A program made the position numbers and the translations under genes. This document shows positions 8,147 through 15,469 of a stretch of DNA of 15,469 nt, piece after piece. The stretch's first letter is position 1. Every line of letters starts with the position of its first letter. A model generated the notes under the pieces. It ran no database searches, was not told where the DNA came from, and saw only the letters and a program-made list of their open reading frames with translations. Origin of the DNA: Methylococcaceae bacterium NSM2-1 (GTDB lineage Bacteria; Pseudomonadota; Gammaproteobacteria; Methylococcales; Methylomonadaceae); the NCBI GenBank assembly GCA_002256705.1, contig NQJI01000094.1:1-15469 (forward strand), written 5' to 3'.

Positions 8147-8650
8147 TCATTCCAGCCGTCTCAATCCAGACAATGGACACTCTGCAACCAGATCGGCAAT
8201 GGGGCCCTTGCCAGGCACAAGCAATTGCGGAGCGATTTCAAACAGGGGATATAAAACAAAAGATCTTTCGGCCAAGCCTTTGTGGGGTACGGTTAAATCA
8301 GGCAAGTCAATTTCTTGATCGCCATAAATCAAAATATCCAAATCCAATGTTCTTGCTCCCCAACGCTCAGCTTTTCTTACCCGGCCATGCTCGTTTTCGA
8401 TGTGTTGCAGACTCCGCAACAATTCCATCGGCAACAAGTCTGTTGCAACACCCATAACCGCATTGACATAATCAGGTTGATCCTGCGGTCCCATAGGCAA
8501 GCTATGGTATAAACTGGAAAACGCCAATTCTTGCACACCCGCTAGTGAAGCTATTGCAATACGCGCTGATTTGATCTGTACAACGGGTTTGGCAAGGTTG
8601 CTGCCCAAGCCGATATAAGCAATAATCGGAGCACAATCTGAATGTTTCAT
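8147..8650 (-). CDS. folK: 6-hydroxymethyl-7,8-dihydropterin pyrophosphokinase
   Basis: FolK (HPPK) transfers pyrophosphate from ATP to 6-hydroxymethyl-dihydropterin in folate synthesis. Seen motifs are IGLGSNLA near the N-terminus, GPQDQPDYVNAV at 54-65, and RWGARTLDLDIL at 97-107 with the two magnesium-binding aspartates D103 and D105, then VPHKGLAERSFVL. The ATG at 8650 gives 167 residues and has GGATT five bases upstream. The same frame opens at 8707 with 19 extra hydrophobic residues that the family lacks and that overlap the repeat-rich leader, so I reject that start. It lies between pcnB and panB, a common gammaproteobacterial order, and supplies the folate branch that also feeds PanB. 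Confidence 0.95.
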   Translation of the reverse strand: MKHSDCAPIIAYIGLGSNLAKPVVQIKSARIAIASLAGVQELAFSSLYHSLPMGPQDQPDYVNAVMGVATDLLPMELLRSLQHIENEHGRVRKAERWGARTLDLDILIYGDQEIDLPDLTVPHKGLAERSFVLYPLFEIAPQLLVPGKGPIADLVAECPLSGLRRLE

Positions 8651-8670
8651 GGTTAATCCAATAGATACAA

Positions 8671-8713
8671 AGCTAAAAGCTAAAAGCGAAAGGCAAAAAA
8701 CCACCACTTTCGC
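8671..8713. repeat. Short AGCTAAAAGC repeats and hairpin in the pcnB-folK gap
   Basis: The 71-base gap between pcnB and folK holds a 2.5-fold tandem of a seven-base unit (GCTAAAA, GCTAAAA, GCGAAAG at 8672-8692). A 7-bp inverted repeat follows, GCGAAAG at 8686-8692 and CTTTCGC at 8707-8713, with a 14-base loop. On the transcript, the loop carries the U run (CCACC complement then six U), so it is not a standard terminator. It could influence translation of folK or mRNA processing; nothing more can be said. Confidence 0.4.
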
Positions 8714-8721
8714 CTTACAAG

Positions 8722-10131
8722 CTAAGCCTCTTTCCCTGTAGCACTATCTTTAACATTTCCCCGGTAGTTTCTTTTCCGTCCTGATTTACCACCTTGAACC
8801 TTGCGCGGAGGCTGGGTCATTTTTCTTTGTTCGTTTTCATTGGCATCCTGATATTTAGCCCACCACTGTGCCAACTCGGGATCAGCTCCGCCTGTCTCTG
8901 CGCGCAACAGCAGAAAATCATAACCCGCTCTAAATCGAGGATGTGTGAGCAAACGACTGGGTTTTGAACCGGTACGTGCATTAAATTTGGGCTGCAAACT
9001 CCAGACTTCGCGCATAGCCATCGTGATATGGCGTGGTAAAGCGGTACTTTTAATCTGCCTGGAGATAACTTCATTGGCTGCATCCTGATAAGCCATGAAT
9101 TCAACCGTCCCTCGTACCATTTTTTCCTTAGCCCGCATCTGAACTGGTTCCCACAAAAAAGCTGCCAATAAGAAATAGGCAGTAACGGTTTTACCCTCGG
9201 CAATTCTGTTATCGGAATTCTCCAAAGCCCTGATCAGCAATAGCCGTGGAAACCCATCTTCCTCCACAGATAAACAGTTTTCTGTGGCCGGAAACAGCAC
9301 TTGAAATAGCCCATAATGTCTTAGCATTTCAAACGTTTGTAGCGCGTAACCGGACAGGAATAACTTTAACGTCTCATCATAAAGCCGGGCAGACGGTATG
9401 CTGGACAACAATTCTGCGGCCTCATGCATGGATTTTTCACAATCAGGATGCAGCTTGAAACCGAGCTTAACGGCAAAACGCACAGCACGGAGCATACGTA
9501 CAGGGTCTTCACGGAAACGTGTTTCAGGATCGCCTATAAGTCTGAGCGTCGCGGCTTTATGGTCAGCCATACCGCCGACATAATCCACTACAGAGAAGTC
9601 CTTTATGTTGTAATAGAGCGCATTAACCGTAAAATCCCTGCGCCAAACATCTTCCTCAATGGTGCCATAGACATTATCCCGCAACAAACGCCCTTCCTTA
9701 TTGAGCACCTGCTTGTCATTTTGCTCTTCCCCTGCGCCTCGAAAAGTCGCAACTTCGATAACCTCCCTGCCAAAATGCACATGCGCAAGGCGAAATCTGC
9801 GGCCAATCAAGCGGCAATTGCGAAATATTTTTTTTATTTGCTCGGGATCCGCATTGGTTACGACATCAAAATCCTTGGGTTCGCGCCCCAGCAATAAATC
9901 ACGCACACATCCGCCAACGAGATAGGCAGCGAAGCCTTCCTTTTGCAGTCTGTATAAAACCTTCAGCGCGTTTTCACTAATCTGGGAGCGTGAAATATTA
10001 TGTTCCGAGCGCAAGTATATTCTGACTTGAGTCCTATCTGGCTCAACTTCATTTCTGGCTGAAGCAATCAATTTTTTAAAAAATTTTAAAATGGCCTTTA
10101 ACCCTGTTTGTTTTTCTATTAAGGCAATCAT
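8722..10131 (-). CDS. pcnB: Poly(A) polymerase I
   Basis: PcnB adds 3' poly(A) tails to RNAs, marking them for decay. The 469-residue protein has the class II nucleotidyltransferase head: YLVGGCVRDLLLG at residues 70-82 and KDFDVVTNA with metal-binding D87 and D89. RRDFTVNALYYN follows at 164-175, and RFREDPVRMLRAVRFAVKLGF is the family's conserved RNA-binding helix region. Length (E. coli about 465) and the strongly basic tail from about residue 440 (RKVQGGKSGRKRNYRG) favour PcnB over the shorter CCA-adding enzyme. The only ATG that keeps the full N-terminus is at 10131; it has no clear Shine-Dalgarno, and E. coli pcnB also starts poorly (UUG). It is first of the pcnB-folK-panB-panC run. Confidence 0.95.
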   Translation of the reverse strand: MIALIEKQTGLKAILKFFKKLIASARNEVEPDRTQVRIYLRSEHNISRSQISENALKVLYRLQKEGFAAYLVGGCVRDLLLGREPKDFDVVTNADPEQIKKIFRNCRLIGRRFRLAHVHFGREVIEVATFRGAGEEQNDKQVLNKEGRLLRDNVYGTIEEDVWRRDFTVNALYYNIKDFSVVDYVGGMADHKAATLRLIGDPETRFREDPVRMLRAVRFAVKLGFKLHPDCEKSMHEAAELLSSIPSARLYDETLKLFLSGYALQTFEMLRHYGLFQVLFPATENCLSVEEDGFPRLLLIRALENSDNRIAEGKTVTAYFLLAAFLWEPVQMRAKEKMVRGTVEFMAYQDAANEVISRQIKSTALPRHITMAMREVWSLQPKFNARTGSKPSRLLTHPRFRAGYDFLLLRAETGGADPELAQWWAKYQDANENEQRKMTQPPRKVQGGKSGRKRNYRGNVKDSATGKEA

Positions 10132-10171
10132 ATCATTTGATACATTCTATCCCACAATCAATCTTCTTTTT

Positions 10172-10201
10172 TTTACATTACCCTTTTGAATATAGTAGAA
10201 T
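10172..10201 (+). promoter_or_regulatory. Candidate promoter of the rightward gene run
   Basis: TTTACA (10172-10177) and TAGAAT (10196-10201) are 18 bases apart. Transcription would begin near 10208, about 100 bases before the 59-codon ORF. The 180-base divergent spacer between pcnB and this ORF is AT-rich and holds no other obvious signal. Confidence 0.35.
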
Positions 10202-10221
10202 CATCGCACTGATTTTTACAA
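10192..10221 (-). promoter_or_regulatory. Candidate promoter of the pcnB operon
   Basis: On the minus strand TTGTAA (10221-10216) and TACTAT (10197-10192) are 18 bases apart. A start near 10185 would give a leader of about 55 bases before the pcnB ATG. It overlaps the plus-strand candidate at 10172-10201, so the two could not be occupied together. Confidence 0.35.
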
Positions 10222-10311
10222 GTACTCATTGTGCATTTAAACAGATAAAAAGATCAGGCAACCATTTTTTAAACATTCGCACCAAACATTTGTGTAATTG
10301 ACGGGATTGTT

Positions 10312-10491
10312 ATGTTCAAAAAGATTCTTAATGGCTTCATTGACCATCCACTATTGACCAGCCTTTTTGTAGCAGATTTCGGCATTCTTCTGTTCCATAG
10401 ACCGCCTTTCTTATTTTCCCTGGTCATGCTGGGCGCACTGATGGCGATGTGCATGTATTTTGGTCAAAAATTAGCTTTATTTAAAGTTTAG
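10312..10491 (+). CDS. Small hydrophobic membrane protein, 59 residues
   Basis: This frame starts with MFKKILNGFIDHP and ends FGQKLALFKV before TAG. The middle, from about residue 14 to 50, is very hydrophobic and could form one or two membrane helices, broken by HRPP at 32-35. A GGGA lies five bases before the ATG. The TAG is followed directly, in the same frame, by the TTG proposed as the start of the RDD gene, so the two are almost certainly co-transcribed. I do not recognise the family. The membrane partner next to it suggests a shared envelope role, but that is only inference. It could instead be a non-coding leader. Confidence 0.55.
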   Translation: MFKKILNGFIDHPLLTSLFVADFGILLFHRPPFLFSLVMLGALMAMCMYFGQKLALFKV

Positions 10492-10965
10492 TTGTCTTCG
10501 AAAACGCAAAAACTGTTAAAACCAGGTAGAGATCTGCTGTCTGTTCCTGGTTTTTTACGACGTTTAGCCGCGCTAATTTACGACCTCTTCCTGCTGATTG
10601 CACTTTTATTCCTCGCAACCGCGCTGTTACTTCCATTTACTGCTGGCGAAGCAATAAGCGCCCAACAAACATTAATTTACCGCATTTACTTAGCGGTCAT
10701 CAGCTTCTTTTTCTACGGTTGGTTCTGGACGCATGGAGGGCAAACACTGGGCTTGCGTGCGTGGAAAATGAAAGTATTGACCGTTGATCAAAAACCTATC
10801 AGCTGGACACAAGCTTTATTACGCTTTGCAACGGCAACTGTCTCCTGGGGCTTTTGCGGACTTGGCTTCTTGTGGATACTTGTCGACAAGAAAAAGCGCA
10901 GCTGGCATGATCATCTATCCAAAACAGCTGTTTTTATTGACTCTCAAGCAACGCATCAAGACTAA
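10492..10965 (+). CDS. RDD-family membrane protein
   Basis: The 157-residue product carries the RDD domain, a membrane family of unclear function (proposed transport or ion-exchange roles in some members). The hallmark arginine and aspartate are in RRLAALIYDLFLL at residues 24-36, at the start of helix 1. Helix 2 spans about 62-78, before GGQTLGLRAWKMKV, and helix 3 lies at about 118-130. The charged ending DKKKRSWHDHLSKT contains the final conserved aspartate. The only start that keeps the N-terminus is TTG at 10492, abutting the upstream TAG with no Shine-Dalgarno of its own, so initiation probably depends on termination of the upstream ORF. It is followed by prlC after 78 bases. Confidence 0.85.
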   Translation: MSSKTQKLLKPGRDLLSVPGFLRRLAALIYDLFLLIALLFLATALLLPFTAGEAISAQQTLIYRIYLAVISFFFYGWFWTHGGQTLGLRAWKMKVLTVDQKPISWTQALLRFATATVSWGFCGLGFLWILVDKKKRSWHDHLSKTAVFIDSQATHQD

Positions 10966-11043
10966 TATACATTCGACTTCGTCACAAAATCATTCCCTTG
11001 TGTTATAAAACGCATCAATGCCGCCATGAATCATGATCACACT

Positions 11044-13039
11044 ATGACCAACCCTTTATTAAGCAACGCCATCCTCCCCCTGTTTTCCCGGATAAAACCG
11101 GAACACATTGAGCCCGCTATCACTCAACTTCTGGACGAAGCGAGAGCGATTGTCAACCAGCATCTTCAAGCGACAACTCAATACACCTGATAAAGCCTGG
11201 TCTCCGGTCAGTCACATGAATTCTGTTGTCAACAGTGATGAACTACGCGAGGCCTATAACGCGTGCCTGCCCAAACTCAGCGCATACTCCACTGAAATGG
11301 GGCAAAACGAACAACTGTTCAATGCCTATCAAACTATTGCAAAAAGTGATGAATTTGCAACACTGGACATCGCTCAAAAGAAAATTATCCATAACGCTTT
11401 AAGAGATTTCAAACTGTCCGGCGTTGATCTGGATAGCGAGAAAAAGCAACGTTACAAGGAAACCAGCCAGGAATTATCGCGTCTTGCCAGCAACTATGAA
11501 GAAAATCTGCTGGATGCGACCAATGCCTGGAGCAAACAGTTCAGGGATGAACAGGACTTGGCAGGATTGCCTGAATCAGCGCTGGCCCAGGCCAGACAAA
11601 CGGCGGAAAGTCAGGGTAATGACGGCTGGATGATAACCCTGCAATTTCCATCCTATCAGGCCGTCATGACTTATGCCGATGACAGGGAATTGCGCCGCGA
11701 GCACTATGAGGCTTTCTCGACACGCGCCTCCGATCAGGGCCCGCACGCCGGACGCTGGGACAACAGCGAAATCATGGAAAAAATCCTGGCCTTACGTCAT
11801 GAAAAAGCCCAACTGTTAGGCTTCAACAATTATGCCGAGCTCTCGCTGGCTACCAAAATGGCAAACAAGCCTGATGATGTAATGAATTTTCTGGAAGATT
11901 TGGCTGACAGATCCTGGCGACAGGCACGCAAGGATCTGGCGGAGTTACGTGAATTTGCCCAACAACAATACGGCATTAAAGACCTTCAATCCTGGGATTT
12001 GGGCTATTACTCGGAAAAAATGCGTCAGCATTTTTACCAGTTGTCGCAGGAAGAAGTTAAAGCTTATTTCCCCATCACCCGCGTTTTGCCCGGTCTGTTT
12101 GACGTAGTGGAAAAACTGTACGGACTGCAAATATCCGAGCTTACTGGCTTTGACAGCTGGCATCCCGATGTGCGTTTTTTTGAGATTCATGACAAACACG
12201 GCCAGCTACGCGGCCAGTTTTATACCGACCTTTATGCCCGCCCCAAAAAACGTGGCGGCGCCTGGATGGATGATTGCGTAGGCCGCAAAAAAACCGATGA
12301 CACCATTCAAACCCCGGTCGCTTACCTGACCTGTAACTTTACACCGCCGACCGGAAATGATCCTGCCTTGCTGACTCATGACGAGGTCATCACCCTGTTT
12401 CATGAATTCGGTCACGGCTTGCACCACATGCTCACCCAGGTTGATCATCTGGGTGTTTCCGGCATTAACGGCGTGGAATGGGATGCGGTTGAGCTGCCCA
12501 GTCAATTCATGGAAAACTGGTGTTGGGAACAGGAAGCGCTGGCGCTGATTTCAGGCCATTATCAGACCGGCGAAAGATTACCCGATACACTATTTAACAA
12601 AATGCTGGCTGCGAAAAACTTTCAGGCGGGCATGATTATGATCAGACAACTGGAATTCAGCCTGTTTGATTTTAGAATTCATCAGGATTACGACCCTGAA
12701 AAGGGTGGTCGCATCTATGAAATCCTGGAGCAGGTCAGAGCCCAGGTTGCCGTTGTTCAGCCGCCTGAATTCAACCGCTTTGCCCATGGTTTTTCACATA
12801 TTTTTGCAGGCGGTTATGCGGCGGGTTATTACAGCTACAAATGGGCGGAAGTCTTATCCAGTGACGCTTTTTCCTTATTTGAAGAAAGAGGCATTTTTGA
12901 TCAGGAAACCGGTAAATCTTTTTTGACCAACATTCTTGAAAAGGGCGGCAGTCAGGATGCGATGGATTTATTTGTCGAGTTCCGTGGCCGTAAACCGACC
13001 ATTGATGCCTTGCTCAGGCAGTGTGGCATAGCCGTATGA
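11044..13039 (+). pseudogene. prlC: Oligopeptidase A gene (M3 zinc peptidase), 5' frameshifting deletion
   Basis: PrlC/OpdA is a cytosolic M3 metallopeptidase that degrades oligopeptides, including cleaved signal peptides. The first 48 codons (11044-11187, MTNPLLSN...QYT) match the E. coli N-terminus residue for residue in register, then a TGA follows at 11188. The remaining 616 residues lie in the next frame, from DKAWSPVSH at 11189 to the end, and include the zinc site HEFGH at 12401-12415 and the downstream WDAVELPSQFMENW. 48 + 616 is 664 against 680 in E. coli; alignment shows 15 codons absent with one base left over, a net loss of 44 bases. Without repair, translation could only start at TTG 11108 (out-of-frame junk first) or ATG 11216, giving 607 residues. 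The stop overlaps ubiD by four bases. An upstream in-frame ATG at 11026 also exists. Confidence 0.9.
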
Positions 13040-14499
13040 AATACCGGGATCTGCGCGACTTTATCAAGCAACTGGAAAAACAAGGCGAGCTGAAACGAGT
13101 CACCATCCCCGTTGACCCCTATCTGGAAATGACTGAAATTTGTGACCGCACTTTAAAACAAGGCGGCCCGGCGTTACTGTTTGAAAATCCGACAGGCTAC
13201 AACATTCCGGTGTTGGCCAATCTGTTTGGTACGCCGCACCGTGTTGCCATGGGCATGGGCGCGGAATCAGTCACTGAATTGCGCAGCATTGGTGAATTGC
13301 TGGCGACTTTAAAAGAACCGGAGCCACCCAAAGGCATGAAAGATGCTTGGGAAAAGTTTCCTGTATACAAGCAAGTGCTGAATATGGCGCCCAAAGTGGT
13401 TTCATCTCCGCCCTGCCAGGAACTGGTTCGGGAAGGTGATGAGATTGATTTGGGCGTTTTTCCTATTCAGACCTGCTGGCCGGAAGATGCCGCGCCGTTA
13501 ATTACCTGGCCTTTGGTGATTACCAAGGGCCCAAACAAGGACCGGCAAAATCTGGGCATTTACCGGCAACAAGTCATCGGCAAAAACAAAGTCATCATGC
13601 GCTGGCTGACGCATCGGGGCGGCGCACTGGATTTTAAAGATTGGCAAAAAGCCTATCCCGGCAGACCCTTTCCTGTCTCTGTCGCCCTTGGCGCAGATCC
13701 AGCAACGATACTTGCCGCCGTCACCCCCGTTCCCGACACGCTGTCTGAATACGCCTTTGCCGGCTTGCTGCGCGGCAGTAAAACCGAAGTCGCCAACTGC
13801 CTGATCAATGATTTACAAGTACCCGCCAGTGCCGAAATAGTCCTCGAAGGGTTTATATATCCGGGCGAAACCGCCAGGGAAGGCCCGTTTGGCGATCATA
13901 CCGGTTATTACAATGAAGTCGATGAATTTCCGGTGTTCACGATAGAAAGAATCACCCAACGCCAGGCGCCCATTTATCACAGCACATTTACCGGCAGACC
14001 GCCGGATGAACCGGCTGTCCTGGGCGTTGCCTTAAATGAAGTCTTCGTACCCATTTTACAAAAACAATTTCCGGAAATTGTCGATTTTTACCTGCCGCCT
14101 GAAGGCTGCTCTTATCGTATGGCAGTCATCAGCATGAAAAAGCAATATGCGGGTCATGCCAAACGCGTGATGTTGGGCACCTGGTCATATTTGCGGCAAT
14201 TCATGTACACCAAGTTTGTCATAGTCGTCGATGATGATGTCAATGTCCGCAACTGGGAAGATGTCATCTGGGCCATCACCACGCGCATGGATCCTGCCAG
14301 AGATTTGACCATACTGGAAAATACTCCGATTGATTACCTTGATTTCGCTTCGCCTGTTTCCGGCCTGGGCTCTAAAGTGGGCTTTGATGCTACCAATAAA
14401 TGGCCAGGGGAAACCAACAGGGAATGGGGCAGGCCTATTGTGATGTCGCCAGATATCATCAGGAAAGTGGATGCTATGTGGGATTCTTTGTTTATTTAG
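13036..14499 (+). CDS. ubiD: 4-hydroxy-3-polyprenylbenzoate decarboxylase
   Basis: UbiD removes the carboxyl group of 3-polyprenyl-4-hydroxybenzoate in ubiquinone synthesis, using prenylated FMN made by UbiX. The 487-residue protein aligns throughout with E. coli Ubi[11 protein letters not shown], the prFMN-binding region [15 protein letters not shown] and [14 protein letters not shown], then [35 protein letters not shown] with the catalytic acidic residues, and [11 protein letters not shown]. It ends [15 protein letters not shown]...[12 protein letters not shown] and lacks a longer tail. The ATG at 13036 overlaps the prlC stop (ATGA) and gives the family N-terminus MKYRDLRDF; an upstream GTG at 13021 would add five residues and is not needed. 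Translation may depend on coupling to prlC, so a prlC lesion could lower its expression. Confidence 0.97.
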   Translation: MKYRDLRDFIKQLEKQGELKRVTIPVDPYLEMTEICDRTLKQGGPALLFENPTGYNIPVLANLFGTPHRVAMGMGAESVTELRSIGELLATLKEPEPPKGMKDAWEKFPVYKQVLNMAPKVVSSPPCQELVREGDEIDLGVFPIQTCWPEDAAPLITWPLVITKGPNKDRQNLGIYRQQVIGKNKVIMRWLTHRGGALDFKDWQKAYPGRPFPVSVALGADPATILAAVTPVPDTLSEYAFAGLLRGSKTEVANCLINDLQVPASAEIVLEGFIYPGETAREGPFGDHTGYYNEVDEFPVFTIERITQRQAPIYHSTFTGRPPDEPAVLGVALNEVFVPILQKQFPEIVDFYLPPEGCSYRMAVISMKKQYAGHAKRVMLGTWSYLRQFMYTKFVIVVDDDVNVRNWEDVIWAITTRMDPARDLTILENTPIDYLDFASPVSGLGSKVGFDATNKWPGETNREWGRPIVMSPDIIRKVDAMWDSLFI

Positions 14500-14578
14500 T
14501 GCCTGAACGGTAACATATAATTAAACGAAACAAAAACATCTACTGACCCAAAATTTTTACAATAACCTGGAGAATGAA

Positions 14579-14872
14579 ATGAAAAAGTTAATATTAATCT
14601 GTGTGCTTTTACCAGTTTCAACACTGGCAATTTCAGCAGAACTCTACGGCCAACAAACAGGACAGTATCTCGGTCAACTTGGAGGCAGTAAGTACAATGC
14701 AAACTCAGCCAAGAACCCTTATGGTCGATATGGTAGCAAATACAGCGCTGGCTCAACCAACAACCCTTATGGTCGACATGGCAGTAAATATAGCACTGGC
14801 TCTATCAACAACCCTTATGCTACAAACCCACCTGTAATTAGGTCAAATCCTTATGGTGGGAAGCTTTATTAA
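14579..14872 (+). CDS. Small secreted NPYG-repeat protein
   Basis: This 97-residue protein begins with a clear signal peptide (MKKLILICVLLPVSTLAISA, cleavage likely after residue 20). The mature part is low in complexity and built from 16-residue units: NPYGRYGSKYSAGSTN and NPYGRHGSKYSTGSIN (48 bases each, 14714-14761 and 14762-14809). They are preceded by a partial GGSKYNANSAK and followed by NPYATNPP and NPYGGKLY. Asn-Pro-Tyr-Gly and Gly-Ser-Lys-Tyr-Ser dominate; there is no cysteine after the signal. A GGAG sits six bases before the ATG (CTGGAGAATGAA). Similar short NPYG proteins occur as hypothetical proteins in various proteobacteria, from memory; their function is unknown to me. It may be a periplasmic or surface structural peptide. 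Confidence 0.8.
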   Translation: MKKLILICVLLPVSTLAISAELYGQQTGQYLGQLGGSKYNANSAKNPYGRYGSKYSAGSTNNPYGRHGSKYSTGSINNPYATNPPVIRSNPYGGKLY

Positions 14873-15116
14873 TTGCAATTTGGAGCCACGTTACAGCAAA
14901 TATGCTAAATTTTTTCATAAACATGGCCTTTGGCGGTCAATGCCATTCCGAAACCGCACCCTGCTGAAAGATTTACCTTTCTTTTTGTATCAAAAATTAG
15001 ACAAGCATTGCGGTTATTTTTTAGAGGTGCGACAAAATTGCGACATTTTTTAAAGCAGGCATAAAAAAAGCCCTTCGAAAAATCCTAACCCATCTTCGTG
15101 ACCTTTACAAACAGTC
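14873..15116. other. AT-rich stretch with no gene
   Basis: I find no convincing gene here; an open frame at 14853-15053 (66 codons) has no family resemblance. Small structures are a direct repeat TGCGACA (15029-15035 and 15040-15046, four bases apart) and a distant inverted pair CCTGCT/AGCAGG (about 14960 and 15054). There is no clear terminator for the NPYG gene; A and T runs are frequent. Confidence 0.5.
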
Positions 15117-15140
15117 AAAAACCTCCGGCAAAGCCGGAGG
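15117..15140 (-). terminator. Strong intrinsic terminator, minus strand
   Basis: An 8-bp perfect GC-rich stem (CCTCCGGC and GCCGGAGG, 15122-15129 and 15133-15140) with a three-base loop is followed on the minus strand by five T. It would end transcription of the transposase gene before it runs into the NPYG side. On the plus strand no T run follows the stem. Confidence 0.75.
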
Positions 15141-15141
15141 C

Positions 15142-15469
15142 TTGAAAATGTGAACCGCTCAAAGCGGGTTAATTTATGTACCTCCTAAAGGTGGTGGTGA
15201 CTTAAAATAAATCGAGTCGATCTATTCGCTTGTCCTCCTCTTCTTCTTGATGCTTGATGTAATTTCTTACCGTTTCCTCGTCCCTGCCCACTGTTGAAAC
15301 ATAATAGCCCCTTGCCCGGAATCTCTGACCAGTGAAGTTCTTCCTTCGTCCTGCATAGATTCGTGATATCGATATCGCACTTTTGCCTTTAATAAATCCA
15401 AGAACCTGTGACACTGAATATTTGGGGGAGAATCGAAATCAGGATTTGGACATGGTCTGGCATCAAATG
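15142..15469 (-). mobile_element. IS200/IS605-family element, 3' part, cut by window
   Basis: The transposase fragment is followed within 60 bases by two small hairpins: ACCTCC/GGTGGT with one T-T mismatch (15180-15185, 15190-15195) and CCGCT/AGCGG (15055 region offset to 15155-15159, 15163-15167). Such subterminal hairpins, rather than terminal inverted repeats, mark this family, which moves as single-stranded DNA without target duplication. Nine bases past the second hairpin on the minus strand is TCAA (15145-15142), the right-end cleavage tetranucleotide in the relative IS608. I place the right end there tentatively. The left end lies outside the window. No TnpB gene is visible, so this is more like IS200 than IS605. 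Confidence 0.55.
15202..15469 (-). pseudogene. tnpA: IS200-type Y1 transposase, frameshifted and truncated by window
   Basis: Minus-strand residues LMPDHVQILISI (from the right edge) then, in another frame, PKYSVSQVLGFIKGKSAI...ARGYYVSTVGRDEETVRNYIKHQEE match the C-terminal two thirds of IS200 TnpA, a Y1 HUH single-strand transposase. The catalytic tyrosine is in RNYIKHQ. Two defects are visible. The frame changes within a run of five C at 15424-15428, where four would keep ISILPKYSV in frame, so one C looks inserted. The HUH metal motif, normally His-Val-His, reads His-Val-Gln. The downstream frame alone opens at a GTG at 15414 (70 codons) and cannot make an active protein. Confidence 0.8.

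Noticed and set aside
8651..8707. Longer folK start giving a hydrophobic N-terminal extension
   Set aside because: FolK is cytosolic with no such extension, and the extra codons come from the simple-sequence leader.
9424..9897. 157-codon plus-strand open frame opposite pcnB
   Set aside because: It is the antisense shadow of a strongly conserved enzyme domain; its sequence resembles no family.
12206..12505. 99-codon minus-strand open frame inside prlC
   Set aside because: It lies opposite the conserved zinc-peptidase core and shows no motif or ribosome-binding site of its own.
14853..15053. 66-codon plus-strand open frame after the NPYG gene
   Set aside because: It overlaps the NPYG gene, lacks a ribosome-binding site and resembles nothing known.
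15122..15195. Series of three hairpins considered as a CRISPR or attC-like array
   Set aside because: The hairpins differ in sequence and are not regularly spaced; they fit a terminator and IS200 end structures.

Overview
The window looks like the chromosome of a gammaproteobacterium of moderate GC. Its housekeeping proteins (YhdP, RNase G, Maf, RlmH, PanC, PanB, FolK, PcnB, PrlC, UbiD) align closely by eye with Escherichia coli homologues recalled from memory, and the order rng-maf next to yhdP matches E. coli. A methanotroph-like lineage (Methylococcales) is possible, but that is only an impression.

Layout: (1) 1-5315, minus strand: a compact operon rlmH > maf > rng > yhdP, with coding overlaps of 1 and 4 bases; yhdP runs off the left edge. 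(2) 5316-6016: a 0.7 kb gene-free spacer with a cluster of CCCTTCG-type short repeats and a strong hairpin that would end transcription arriving from the pan genes. (3) 6017-10131, minus strand: pcnB > folK > panB > panC > panD, covering poly(A) polymerase, one folate step and the pantothenate pathway. panD has its own candidate promoter and is broken. (4) 10132-14872, plus strand: divergent from pcnB, a 59-residue membrane ORF, an RDD membrane protein, prlC (broken near its 5' end), ubiD overlapping prlC by 4 bases, and a small secreted protein of 16-residue NPYG repeats. (5) 14873-15469: an AT-rich unexplained stretch, then the 3' part of a decayed IS200/IS605-family element on the minus strand.

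The most notable feature is gene damage in conserved genes. panD lacks a net 80 bases, removing 26 codons with active-site residues and shifting the frame. prlC lacks a net 44 bases after codon 48, also out of frame. Both sizes come from exact residue bookkeeping against E. coli lengths (126 and 680 residues). Whether these are real lesions or assembly errors cannot be decided here. The IS200 transposase is also frameshifted and has lost a histidine of its HUH motif. I found no CRISPR array, tRNA, rRNA, prophage or defence system. The rest reads as an ordinary housekeeping region.
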